Below the pieces are notes generated by a model that worked only from the letters and a program-made list of their open reading frames with translations, searched no databases and was not told the origin of the DNA. From the NCBI GenBank assembly GCA_017438305.1, contig JAFRVX010000132.1, positions 1 to 34,398 on the forward strand: a stretch of 34,398 bases of DNA, given 5' to 3'. A program made the position numbers and the translations under genes. Shown in pieces: positions 7,034-14,245 of the stretch. This stretch comes from Lachnospiraceae bacterium (GTDB lineage Bacteria > Bacillota > Clostridia > Lachnospirales > Lachnospiraceae). How positions within the stretch are numbered: the stretch's first letter is position 1; every line of letters starts with the position of its first letter.

Positions 7034-7933
7034 TTATGCCAGTCTCGTTTCTCCTGTTTTAGTCCATTCCGGTTCGGTCAGCAGGGCCTTGTTGAAGGCT
7101 GCCATGGCTTCCTCCATGGCCTTTCCCTTATAGGTCTCCGCCTTCAGCTGTCCCGCGGTCTGAAGCACCGCTTTCAGCCAGCTTCCCGTTTCCTGATTCG
7201 GTATAATGGGGTAGAACAGCACGCCGTTATCCTCAGCCGCCCGGAAATCTCCCGGCGCGTCGCCGATCATCAGGATATGATCCTTTTCATACCGGCCGCC
7301 GTCCGCGTTTTTAATGCAGGCTGCCTTGGAACCGTCTTCCTGTCCGCAGACGTAAGACACGTACTTTAAAAGATCATGCTCTTCCCACTCCCGCACGATG
7401 GCTTCCTTGGGCGTGGCGGATACAATGACGATATCCGCATATTCTCCGAAAGCCTTCAGCGCTTCCTCCACATGGGGGAAATGGGCAGCGCCCCGGACAA
7501 TATGGGCGACGTTCCGGTCCACTTCCTTAGACCAGGCCAGGGTCTGCTCCAGGATGGGATCGCTGTGGCCGTTCTCCTCGCAGGTCTTCTCCAGCGCGGA
7601 AATGCTCAGGGCTGGCGTGGTTTCGATCCACCGCTCGAGAGAACTTAGGTCCGGGCAGACAAAGCCCCGTTCCTTCGCTTCCTTCCGGTCCGCCAGGAGC
7701 TTCAGGGTCCGGATGATCCCGGGATACCGGTTCACGCCTCGGGTGGTGGAATACAGGTTCACAAAATCCGCTGCTTCCCGGGCATACCGGGAAACGCTCT
7801 GGAGGTTCCAGACGTTCACCGTCGCCGGGCAGAAGCATTCCTTATGCTTCAGTTCCATATTGTCGAAAACACAGCCGTCTGAGTCGATGCAGACCAGGAA
7901 ATCGTGTTTCTTTTCAAAAAGTTCAGCACTCAT
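7034..7933 (-). CDS. HAD-superfamily hydrolase of unknown substrate in the sugar-acid operon
   Basis: The 299-residue protein carries all four HAD motifs: DSDGCVFD with nucleophile D17 and acid/base D19, VSATPKE with S172, K203 in DGSKAAC, and IGDAPGD (D225, D229). A long helical insert between motifs I and II (about 25-165) would form a cap domain. It is therefore probably a phosphatase or phosphotransferase for a phosphorylated small molecule, possibly a sugar-acid phosphate given its position between gnd and the fructuronate reductase. The substrate cannot be read from the sequence. The ATG at 7933 has AAGGA 9 nt upstream. It is separated from gnd by 245 nt that contain an imperfect tandem duplication of the leader. 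Confidence 0.8.
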   Translation of the reverse strand: MSAELFEKKHDFLVCIDSDGCVFDNMELKHKECFCPATVNVWNLQSVSRYAREAADFVNLYSTTRGVNRYPGIIRTLKLLADRKEAKERGFVCPDLSSLERWIETTPALSISALEKTCEENGHSDPILEQTLAWSKEVDRNVAHIVRGAAHFPHVEEALKAFGEYADIVIVSATPKEAIVREWEEHDLLKYVSYVCGQEDGSKAACIKNADGGRYEKDHILMIGDAPGDFRAAEDNGVLFYPIIPNQETGSWLKAVLQTAGQLKAETYKGKAMEEAMAAFNKALLTEPEWTKTGETRLA

Positions 7934-7937
7934 TGAT

Positions 7938-8030
7938 TATGATCCTTTTCTTTCAGGCCTCTTTTGTTCCAGGGGCACGTCTTATAGTATGATCCTTCTT
8001 ACAACCGCCTTTGTTCCAAGGGGTTCACGT
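7938..8030 (-). repeat. Imperfect tandem duplication of the HAD-gene leader
   Basis: Two units of about 43-44 bp (7938-7980 and 7987-8030) share TATGATCCTT at one end and TTTGTTCCA(A)GGGG..CACGT at the other (plus-strand reading). On the minus strand each unit reads ACGTG..CCCC.TGGAACAAA and ends in an AAGGATCATA Shine-Dalgarno-like stretch, but only the unit at 7938-7980 is followed by the start codon. It may be a duplicated ribosome-loading or regulator-binding site. Confidence 0.5.
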
Positions 8031-8178
8031 TTTCAGTCCCGGATAACGCCTCGGGAAGCACAGATCTTTCCTTCCCTTCTATAACGTTCATCCCCGGAAG
8101 GCGAGAGTTATTTCAGGATTTATTCTTATCTGACACCTGCGGATGGCGCCTTTTACGGGCTTTTTACGCAGTCTGTAC

Positions 8179-9630
8179 TTACGCGTTATAGGTGGTGGCG
8201 GAGATATCGCCGCCGTGGCCGGTCCAGTTGGTATGGAAGAACTGTCCCCGGGGAGCATCCAGGCGTTCATAGGTATGGGCGCCGAAGTAATCCCGCTGGG
8301 CCTGAAGGAGGTTCGCCGGAAGCCGCTCTGATGTATAGCCGTCAAAATAGCTTAAAGCCGATGTAAAGGCCGGAGCCGGGACGCCATAGGTGACGGCCGC
8401 TGCCGCTACACGCCGGAAGGCGGGCACCAGCTTTTCGATGGTCTCCTTAAAGTAGGGATCCATCAGCAGGTTTTCCAGTTCCGGGTCCTTATCGAAGGCT
8501 TCCTTGATCTTTCCTAAAAAGACGGAACGGATGATGCAGCCGCCGCGCCACATCAGGGCAATGCCGCCGTAGTTTAAGTTCCAGTTATAGGTCTTCGCCG
8601 CCGCATGCATCAGGGTATAGCCCTGGGCATAGGAGATGATCTTGCTGGCGTACAGCGCCTGGCGGATATCCTCGATCAAGGCTTCCTTATCGCCGGTGAA
8701 TTCGGGGATCTCCCGGGCGAAAAGCGCGGAAGCCTTCACCCGCTCTTCCTTCATCGCGGACAGGCATCTCGAAAAGACCGCTTCCGAGATCAGGGTAAGG
8801 GGGACGCCTTCGTTCAGGGCGGAAATGCCGGTCCATTTTCCGGTGCCTTTCTGTCCTGCGGTATCCAGGATATGCTCCACCAGGGGCGATCCGTCTTCAT
8901 CCTTGAAGCCCAGGATCTCGCCGGTGATCTGGATCAGGTAGGAATCCAGCTCGGTCCTGTTCCAGGCCTTGAAGATTTCCGCCATCTCGTCGTCGGAAAG
9001 CTTTAAAAGGGTCCGCATCAGCTGATAGGCTTCGCAGATCAGTTCCATATCGCCGTATTCGATGCCGTTATGGACCATTTTGACAAAGTGGCCGGCGCCG
9101 TTTTCGCCTACCCAGTCGCAGCAGGGATCGCCGTCGTCCGTCTTTGCGCAGATGGCCTGGAAGATCGGCTTTACCCGCTCCCAGGCTTTGGGAGAGCCGC
9201 CGGGCATCATGGAAGGCCCTAAAAGAGCGCCTTCTTCACCGCCGGAAACGCCGGTTCCGATAAAGAGCTTTCCTTTGGACTCCACATAGGCAGTCCTTCT
9301 CATGGTGTCTTCATAGTTGGAGTTGCCGCCGTCCACGATGATGTCGCCGTCATCAAGAAGCGGGAGCAGGGCGTCGATCACCTGGTCCACGGGACTGCCG
9401 GCCCGGATCATCATGAAGACTACCCTGGGGGTCCGGATGGAGGCCACCAGGCTCTCATAATCATAATTCGCGATAAAATTCTTTCCCGCTTCCTTCTCCA
9501 TGAAGGCATCGGTCATTTCCGGCTCCCGGTTGTAGACCGCCACGGTAAAGCCCTTGGACTCCATGTTTTTGGCCAGGTTCGAGCCCATGACCGCAAGACC
9601 CACCATACCGATATCCGCTTTTCTTTCCAT
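8179..9630 (-). CDS. gnd: 6-phosphogluconate dehydrogenase, decarboxylating
   Basis: Gnd oxidises 6-phosphogluconate to ribulose 5-phosphate and CO2 with NADP+ in the oxidative pentose phosphate pathway. The 483-residue length is standard. Visible motifs are the dinucleotide-binding GLAVMGSNLAKN (11-22), GGNSNYEDT (101-109), SGGEEGALLGPSMMPGG (129-145) and the catalytic HFVKMVHNGIEYGD with K184, N188 and E191. The C-terminal tail HTNWTGHGGDISATTYNA is also typical. A GTG start one codon earlier exists, but GGAGG (9643-9639) lies 8 nt from ATG 9630. It heads the uronate operon and has its own promoter at 9749-9777. Its presence with uxaC and a LarA-type epimerase suggests channelling of uronate carbon into 6-phosphogluconate, although no gluconokinase is visible here. 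Confidence 0.96.
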   Translation of the reverse strand: MERKADIGMVGLAVMGSNLAKNMESKGFTVAVYNREPEMTDAFMEKEAGKNFIANYDYESLVASIRTPRVVFMMIRAGSPVDQVIDALLPLLDDGDIIVDGGNSNYEDTMRRTAYVESKGKLFIGTGVSGGEEGALLGPSMMPGGSPKAWERVKPIFQAICAKTDDGDPCCDWVGENGAGHFVKMVHNGIEYGDMELICEAYQLMRTLLKLSDDEMAEIFKAWNRTELDSYLIQITGEILGFKDEDGSPLVEHILDTAGQKGTGKWTGISALNEGVPLTLISEAVFSRCLSAMKEERVKASALFAREIPEFTGDKEALIEDIRQALYASKIISYAQGYTLMHAAAKTYNWNLNYGGIALMWRGGCIIRSVFLGKIKEAFDKDPELENLLMDPYFKETIEKLVPAFRRVAAAAVTYGVPAPAFTSALSYFDGYTSERLPANLLQAQRDYFGAHTYERLDAPRGQFFHTNWTGHGGDISATTYNA

Positions 9631-9748
9631 CACGCATTCCTCCTGAATTTTTTCTGATTTTCTATTATGCTGAACAAAATTAATTACACCGCTTATTACG
9701 CTGCTCCGGTTACTGCAGCTTTTTCCGGTTTTTTCAGTATTTTCCCGT

Positions 9749-9777
9749 ATTATAAGCCAACGCCCTTATCACTGCAA
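9749..9777 (-). promoter_or_regulatory. Promoter of the gnd-HAD-SDR-larA-uxaC operon
   Basis: On the minus strand TTGCAG (9777-9772, 4/6) and a perfect TATAAT (9754-9749) are spaced by 17 bp, about 120 nt upstream of the gnd start. The sequence TGAAAGCATTGCA overlaps the -35 and resembles a degraded catabolite-repression (cre) site, but it lacks the central CG. Confidence 0.65.
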
Positions 9778-9831
9778 TGCTTTCATTCGGCAGCTTTTGT
9801 TTAACCCTTGTCTTTCAGCCCCGATCTTCCC

Positions 9832-11553
9832 TTACAACCGGGTATCCCAGCGGCCGCACCAGACCAGCTCATTGGCCGTTCCCTTAAAGGGGCTCTTCCC
9901 CGTGATCTTATCCACCAGCTTCCGGATATAGGGTTCCGTTGATGAATAGGCGTTGATAAAGGTCTTCATCATCGGAACGTCATAGAGGTGGTTCGTATAA
10001 TTCAGTGAAACCGCCAGCGTCGGAACTTCCGGCACAAACCAGGGGATCTCAAAGGAATGGCCTGAGGAATAGGACAGCCGCACATTATTCGTCTGGGCGT
10101 AACCGTCCATATTGACGGCAAAGATCACCAGGTCATACTTCTGCCGGAATTCCTCCCGGCTGATGCTCTCCATCATCTGGAAGCGGTTAAAGGGACCGGG
10201 ATGTTTCCTGTCCCGTTCATAAAAATCGTCAGGCGCATCCACGGAAAAGCCGGCATCCGTCAGGGCTCTGATCAGCCGCTGTTTTCCCGCATCCAGCCCG
10301 GCAGAACTCCCTGCCGGAGCCTGCTGCAGGTAGATCAGGAACACCCGCTTCATTTTTTCGGGATCCACCGGAAGGAGGTTCTGGGTGTCCTTCACCAGGG
10401 TGATGCTTGCATCCGCAGCCTTCTCCGCCATCATCCGGTGCGCCTCACAACCCACCTTTGAAAGGGCTGATTCCTCCGGGAAAGGTCTCTCATACAGTCT
10501 GAGAGAAGCCTTCAGCGCCAGGATCCGGGTCACGGCTTCATCAAGCCGTTCCGGCTTCAGCCTGCCGTCCCGAAGCGCCTGTCTGATATACTGAATATCT
10601 TCGTCCGGATCATTGAAGAACAGGATCATATCCACACCGGCGGCGATCACACCGGGGATGAAATCACGCCGTCTGGCCTTTGCCTCCAGACCGGCCATAT
10701 GAGTGGCGTCGGTAATAATCACGCCGTTAAAGCCCAGTTCACCCCGGAGAAGATCCTGAAGCAGTTCCGGCGCCAGGGTGGCCGGCATGATCTCCTCATC
10801 CTTAAGATGCGGCCTGTATTTCCGGCTCATGGCCGGCTGGCAGATATGGCCTGCCATGACGCACTCAAGATCATCTTCGATCAACGCCCGGTAAACCTTC
10901 CCGTAGGAAGCTTCCCAGTCTTCGGCGGAAAGATCGTTGCAGCCCATGATCAGGTGCTGGTCCCGCTCCTCTGAACCATCTCCCGGGAAATGCTTGGCAG
11001 CGCAGGCTATACCGTGCTTTTTCATCTCCGCCATATAGGTCCTGCTGAGTTTTATGATCTGCTCCGGATCATTGCCGTAAGCCCGGGTATTGACGATGGT
11101 GTTCCGCCAGTTGGAGACCACGTCGCACACCGGCGCGAAGCTCACGTTGCAGCCAACAGTGCCGGCTTCCTCAGCGCCGACGTAAGCCATGTCCCGGATG
11201 GTTTCCTCATCAGGAGCTGCCGCGCAGGCAGCGCCGGTCGCCACCAGGGTCCCTTCCGAAAGGGCTCCGTTTCCGCCCGCTTCGCAGTTCGCGGCGATCA
11301 GCACCGGGATCCGGCTTTTTTCCTGAAACAGCCGGTTCTGCAGCCAGACCTCCTCTTTCGTGCCGCCCTGCCAGCGGACCCCGCCGATATGATAGCGGTT
11401 CACCAGGCGGTCTATGGTTTCCGGGTTCCGCCGGATCGTCAGATTGATGAAAAGCTGGCCGATCTTCTCGTCCTCGCTCATCGAAGCCAGTGTATTCTCC
11501 ACCCAGGCCAGCTGGTCCTTATCCAGATAAAAAGGTCTTCCGGTAAGATCCAT
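9832..11553 (-). CDS. Glycoside hydrolase family 3 protein, NagZ/beta-N-acetylhexosaminidase-like
   Basis: It is predicted to cleave (or phosphorolyse) a beta-linked sugar, probably in the cytoplasm since no signal peptide is present. The 574-codon region has the GH3 barrel at about residues 20-350. NagZ-type catalytic elements are visible: KHFPGDG (K187, H188), the Asp-His acid/base pair D198/H200 in RDQH, and the nucleophile region IITDATHMAG (D282). A C-terminal alpha/beta extension (about 380-573) makes it longer than minimal NagZ. ATG 11553 follows GAGG by 8 nt. It lies upstream of the gnd operon and divergent from an AraC regulator, so it may release a sugar feeding that operon. The specific substrate is not evident; a uronic-acid-containing glycoside is a context-based guess. 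Confidence 0.85.
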   Translation of the reverse strand: MDLTGRPFYLDKDQLAWVENTLASMSEDEKIGQLFINLTIRRNPETIDRLVNRYHIGGVRWQGGTKEEVWLQNRLFQEKSRIPVLIAANCEAGGNGALSEGTLVATGAACAAAPDEETIRDMAYVGAEEAGTVGCNVSFAPVCDVVSNWRNTIVNTRAYGNDPEQIIKLSRTYMAEMKKHGIACAAKHFPGDGSEERDQHLIMGCNDLSAEDWEASYGKVYRALIEDDLECVMAGHICQPAMSRKYRPHLKDEEIMPATLAPELLQDLLRGELGFNGVIITDATHMAGLEAKARRRDFIPGVIAAGVDMILFFNDPDEDIQYIRQALRDGRLKPERLDEAVTRILALKASLRLYERPFPEESALSKVGCEAHRMMAEKAADASITLVKDTQNLLPVDPEKMKRVFLIYLQQAPAGSSAGLDAGKQRLIRALTDAGFSVDAPDDFYERDRKHPGPFNRFQMMESISREEFRQKYDLVIFAVNMDGYAQTNNVRLSYSSGHSFEIPWFVPEVPTLAVSLNYTNHLYDVPMMKTFINAYSSTEPYIRKLVDKITGKSPFKGTANELVWCGRWDTRL

Positions 11554-11718
11554 AATCGTTTCCTCGCTCCTCTTATCGTTTTTTGTTATCTCTTCTGTTT
11601 TTCTTTCTGTTTTTCTTTTTCAACCGGCTCCTGCCGTGCCGAAGCGTCCCGGATCAGGAAGGATCGGTAAGAAAGACTTTTCGCTGTTCACAGCATCTCT
11701 GTATCATGTGTCGGCTCC

Positions 11719-11747
11719 ATTATATAAAAAAAAAGAAAAATGGACCA
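11719..11747 (-). promoter_or_regulatory. Possible activator-dependent promoter of the GH3 gene
   Basis: On the minus strand TATAAT (11724-11719) is 6/6, but the matching -35 position (TGGTCC, 17-bp spacer) is poor and falls inside the AAATGGaCCATTT palindrome. A weak -35 overlapped by a dyad would fit activation by the adjacent AraC-type regulator. The leader to the ATG would be about 160 nt. Confidence 0.4.
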
Positions 11748-11750
11748 TTT
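11738..11750. promoter_or_regulatory. 13-bp perfect palindrome between divergent promoters, candidate AraC operator
   Basis: AAATGG-A-CCATTT is perfectly symmetric about its central base. It sits 10 bp upstream of the -35 of the araC-type gene and over the -35 position of the GH3 promoter, where a shared regulator would bind. Confidence 0.45.
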
Positions 11751-11759
11751 CATGAGTTG

Positions 11760-11787
11760 TTGCAAATATTGTAAAAATTGCTATAAT
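11760..11787 (+). promoter_or_regulatory. Promoter of the AraC-type regulator gene
   Basis: TTGCAA (11760-11765) and a perfect TATAAT (11782-11787) are spaced by 16 bp on the plus strand. Transcription would begin near 11794, leaving an unusually long leader of about 260 nt before the ATG at 12057. Confidence 0.65.
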
Positions 11788-11815
11788 CCTACTGTGCCCC
11801 TCTGTTTTTCAGAGA

Positions 11816-11841
11816 GTAAAGGAGCAGGCTGACTCCTTTAC
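11816..11841 (+). other. Stem-loop at the 5' end of the AraC-gene leader
   Basis: A perfect 9-bp stem GTAAAGGAG/CTCCTTTAC encloses an 8-nt loop. It is not followed by a T-run, so it is not a terminator. It would form about 20 nt from the 5' end of the transcript and may stabilise or regulate the long leader. Confidence 0.5.
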
Positions 11842-11945
11842 AAAAACGACAGCAGCTGCATAACAAATCAAAAAACAGATACAGCCAAGAACATCTGCAG
11901 ATACAGAACCGGCACATAATGGATACAGCTGCAAAACAGATACAG

Positions 11946-12010
11946 CTGCAGAACGGATATAGATACAAAACAGATACAACTGCAGAACGGATATAGATAC
12001 AAAACAGATA
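11946..12010 (+). repeat. Tandem repeat in the AraC-gene leader, 34-bp period
   Basis: Two near-identical copies of a 34-bp unit beginning CTGCAGAACGGATATAGATA start at 11946 and 11980, the second slightly truncated. They are embedded in further degenerate copies of ACAGATACAGCTGC from about 11885. The stretch is C-poor on the minus strand and unlike the surrounding genes. The rest of 11842-12056 holds nothing recognisable except the AGAGG ribosome site at about 12046-12050. Confidence 0.75.
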
Positions 12011-12056
12011 GAGAGCAGATCCGAGCCGGATCACAGCGTCAATAAAGAGGCCTGCC

Positions 12057-12929
12057 ATGAAAAAAAACAACCGTGAAAGCCGCTTCAACACCCGCCAGTA
12101 TATGCTGAATGAAGACTATGAGGTTTATTATTACAACGATCTTCATTTTACGAGCGTGGGTTCCCACAGCCATGATTATTATGAATTCTATTTCTTTGAA
12201 GAGGGTGATGTCACGATGAATATCGAAGGCACCGATCATCCGCTCCGGCCGGGAACCATGCTGGTGGTGCCCCCCGGAAAATGGCACCGGGCCGAGATCA
12301 GCACGCCGGAGCTCCCTTACCGGAGATTTGTCTTCTGGATCACCACCCGGTATCTGGAGTCGCTTGCGGAAACCGCCCCGGAATATGCCTTCTTCACCGA
12401 AAAGGCAGGCACAGAAGCCCTGATCCATACTTTTGACCCCCTCTCCTTCAGCGAGATCCGCACCCAGCTTTTTTCCCTGCTGGATGAAGAGCACAGCCTG
12501 CGCTTCGGCCATCAGGAATTCATCCGGCTGAAGATCCGGACCTTCCTTCTGACGCTGGCGAGGCTCATCCGGGAGAATGAACAGGAAATAAAAAAGGAGA
12601 CCCGTTCCAAGATCAGCGCGGTGACATCCTATATCGATGCCCATCTTACCGAACCGCTGAGTCTTTCACGGATCTCCGAGGAAGTATTCTTAAGTAAATA
12701 TTATCTCTCCCATCTCTTCCAGGAGCATACGGGCATGAGTGTCCACCAGTATATCCTGAAAAAGCGCCTGACGGCAGTCTTAAGCGCCATCCAGACCGGC
12801 ACCGGCGCCGGCGAAGCAGCCGCCGCCTGCGGCTTCCGGGATTATACGGCCTTCTTCCGGGCTTTTAAGAAGGAATACGGCGTGTCTCCGTCCGAATATC
12901 AGACCCTGTACAGAAGAGTCCTTCCTTAA
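12057..12929 (+). CDS. AraC-family transcriptional regulator with N-terminal cupin sensor
   Basis: This is the only confident plus-strand gene in the window. The 290-residue protein has a sugar-binding cupin at about residues 20-110 (GSHSHDYYEFYFFEEGDV, HPLRPGTMLVVPPG). A C-terminal double helix-turn-helix spans about 190-287 (ISEEVFLSKYYLSHLFQEH, then AAAACGFRDYTAFFRAFKKEYGVSPSEYQ). ATG 12057 is 6 nt after AGAGG. It is transcribed divergently from the GH3 gene, with a 13-bp palindrome between the promoters, so it probably activates GH3 and perhaps the gnd-uxaC operon in response to a sugar. The ligand is unknown. A terminator follows about 50 nt downstream. Confidence 0.92.
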   Translation: MKKNNRESRFNTRQYMLNEDYEVYYYNDLHFTSVGSHSHDYYEFYFFEEGDVTMNIEGTDHPLRPGTMLVVPPGKWHRAEISTPELPYRRFVFWITTRYLESLAETAPEYAFFTEKAGTEALIHTFDPLSFSEIRTQLFSLLDEEHSLRFGHQEFIRLKIRTFLLTLARLIRENEQEIKKETRSKISAVTSYIDAHLTEPLSLSRISEEVFLSKYYLSHLFQEHTGMSVHQYILKKRLTAVLSAIQTGTGAGEAAAACGFRDYTAFFRAFKKEYGVSPSEYQTLYRRVLP

Positions 12930-12978
12930 TGATCCGAACTCCTGCCGAAGGATCCTCCCTTAATCATCTGAACTCCAT

Positions 12979-13003
12979 GGCCGGACATCTCCGGCCGTTT
13001 TTT
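12979..13003 (+). terminator. Intrinsic terminator of the AraC-type regulator gene
   Basis: A perfect 7-bp GC-rich stem GGCCGGA/TCCGGCC with loop CATC (12979-12996) is followed by GTTTTTT. Confidence 0.85.
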
Positions 13004-13067
13004 AAGTTGGAGAATGGGCCCCGACCATCCTTTCCCGGTCATATGCATCAGCCGGAAGCTGACACAG

Positions 13068-13958
13068 TCATTCATAGGTAAAACCGCTGTCCTCCCCTAA
13101 AGGCTTATCCAGAAGCTCCGGGTGGGCGAAGATGTGTTTGATCAGTTTCAGGCTTCTGGCAAAATAGAAGCCGTCCGCGATGCGTTCGTCCAGAGTCGCC
13201 CCGATATCCAGCACGTCCCGGATCTCCTTATGGCCGTCCGGCATGAGCATTTCTTCCTTGTGAAGGGTGCCGATGGTGACCATGATGCTGTTGGTGCCGT
13301 AATTATTCAGATGGTGATACACCGCCGGGCACTGGATGCTGCCTAAATTGCTGGCGAGGATCGTGGTATAGTCCGGATCTCCGTCCGTCAGGATGTGCGG
13401 GTTCTTTCCCCAGAAATCCAGGATCCGGATGAGCCGCATCAGGGGGATCAGGATGGGCCGGGGAAGCCGTGCCAGGGTATCGATGACGGAATCGATGCCC
13501 CCGGTGGAATGTTCGCTTTTCCGGGTCTCGTTCACATCTCCGACGATCTTTCTGCTGATGGAATCCAGGGTATCCTCATCCGAGGGCTCCAGCACCATCA
13601 GCGCCTCTTCCGCATCATCCTTAAAGCGCCGTTTGCAGACAAAGCTTAAACTGATGACGTTCCGCTCATACATCCGTCTTCCCTGGATAAAATAATTCAG
13701 CTTGGGCCGTTCTTTTACCATACGGGACATGGCAGTGATCATGCAGTGAAACACCGTGGTCTTATACTCTGGATGAGAGGCGTTTTTCTGATTCAGATAC
13801 TCGGTAAGGGCTGTCGCATCCAGCTTATCGTTCAGATAGACCTCACAATCTGTCCGATTGACCAGGATGTTGGCCATAATGGTCTGCAGTCCCGGCGCAT
13901 CCTTCACCCAGCGGGCATCTTTACGGTCTCCGAAGCGGCGTTTCCGTTCTGTTTTCAT
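13068..13958 (-). CDS. Stand-alone E2/CAT-fold acyltransferase-like protein lacking the catalytic His
   Basis: The 296-residue protein resembles the catalytic domain of 2-oxo acid dehydrogenase E2 subunits (chloramphenicol acetyltransferase fold), with no lipoyl or E1/E3-binding domain. Family-like blocks are ILASNLGSI (about 200-208) and the C-terminal DERIADGFYFARSLK (257-271), which aligns with the E2 signature DHRxxDG. The catalytic His is Glu at position 258 (codon GAA), so classical acyl transfer from lipoamide is unlikely. A segment PRPILIPLMRLIRIL (about 167-180) is hydrophobic. The ATG at 13958 has AGGAG 5 nt upstream. It stands alone between AraC and an ABC cassette, so context gives no function; a pseudoenzyme or a divergent acyltransferase are both possible. 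Confidence 0.75.
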   Translation of the reverse strand: MKTERKRRFGDRKDARWVKDAPGLQTIMANILVNRTDCEVYLNDKLDATALTEYLNQKNASHPEYKTTVFHCMITAMSRMVKERPKLNYFIQGRRMYERNVISLSFVCKRRFKDDAEEALMVLEPSDEDTLDSISRKIVGDVNETRKSEHSTGGIDSVIDTLARLPRPILIPLMRLIRILDFWGKNPHILTDGDPDYTTILASNLGSIQCPAVYHHLNNYGTNSIMVTIGTLHKEEMLMPDGHKEIRDVLDIGATLDERIADGFYFARSLKLIKHIFAHPELLDKPLGEDSGFTYE

Positions 13959-14114
13959 CGTAGCTCCTGTCTTTCTTACTGGAATAGTCTCTCCGGAACA
14001 GTTTCCGAAGATCTTCTATATCTTACAACAGAAAAGGAAGAACCGCAACAGCACTGCAAAATAAATCCTTCATACCTGCAGGAATCGAATCCTTCAGGCA
14101 GGCATTCGTCTCGT

Positions 14115-14154
14115 AAAAAAGCAGGGATATATCTGTTTCCGGACATACCCCTGC
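14115..14154 (-). terminator. Intrinsic terminator of the GntR-ABC-lipoprotein operon
   Basis: A 13-bp stem with two G-U pairs on the minus strand (14121-14133 with 14142-14154, 8-nt loop) is followed by six Ts (14120-14115). It lies about 90 nt downstream of the lipoprotein stop codon. Confidence 0.8.
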
Positions 14155-14245
14155 AGTATATTATCTTATTCTGTTTTTCCGGCTTTTCTCTTCAGCAGAA
14201 GCTTTGACGCTTCTTTTTTCAGAGAAGATTTTTCAGGATACCCCG

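Noticed and set aside
9755..9780. Catabolite-repression (cre) site at the gnd promoter
   Set aside because: TGAAAGCATTGCA lacks the central CG and is one base short of the cre consensus, so it is noted only as a resemblance.
11946..12010. CRISPR-like direct repeats
   Set aside because: The copies are contiguous tandem repeats without unique spacers, and no cas genes are present. The same applies to the 18-bp iterons at 26964-27010.
11789..12091. Minus-strand Cys/Leu/Ile-rich ORF in the GH3-AraC gap
   Set aside because: It is generated by the ACAGATACA tandem repeats, overlaps the AraC gene start and has no ribosome binding site.
12927..12976. Direct repeat after the AraC stop (CTTAATGATCCGAACTCC and CTTAATCATCTGAACTCC)
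   Set aside because: It is a short two-copy duplication spanning the stop codon with no clear role; probably a local duplication.
14197..14219. Plus-strand terminator AGAAGC/GCTTCT followed by Ts
   Set aside because: The stem is only 6 bp, and no plus-strand transcript is expected there, since the nearest plus gene already ends at 12979-13003.
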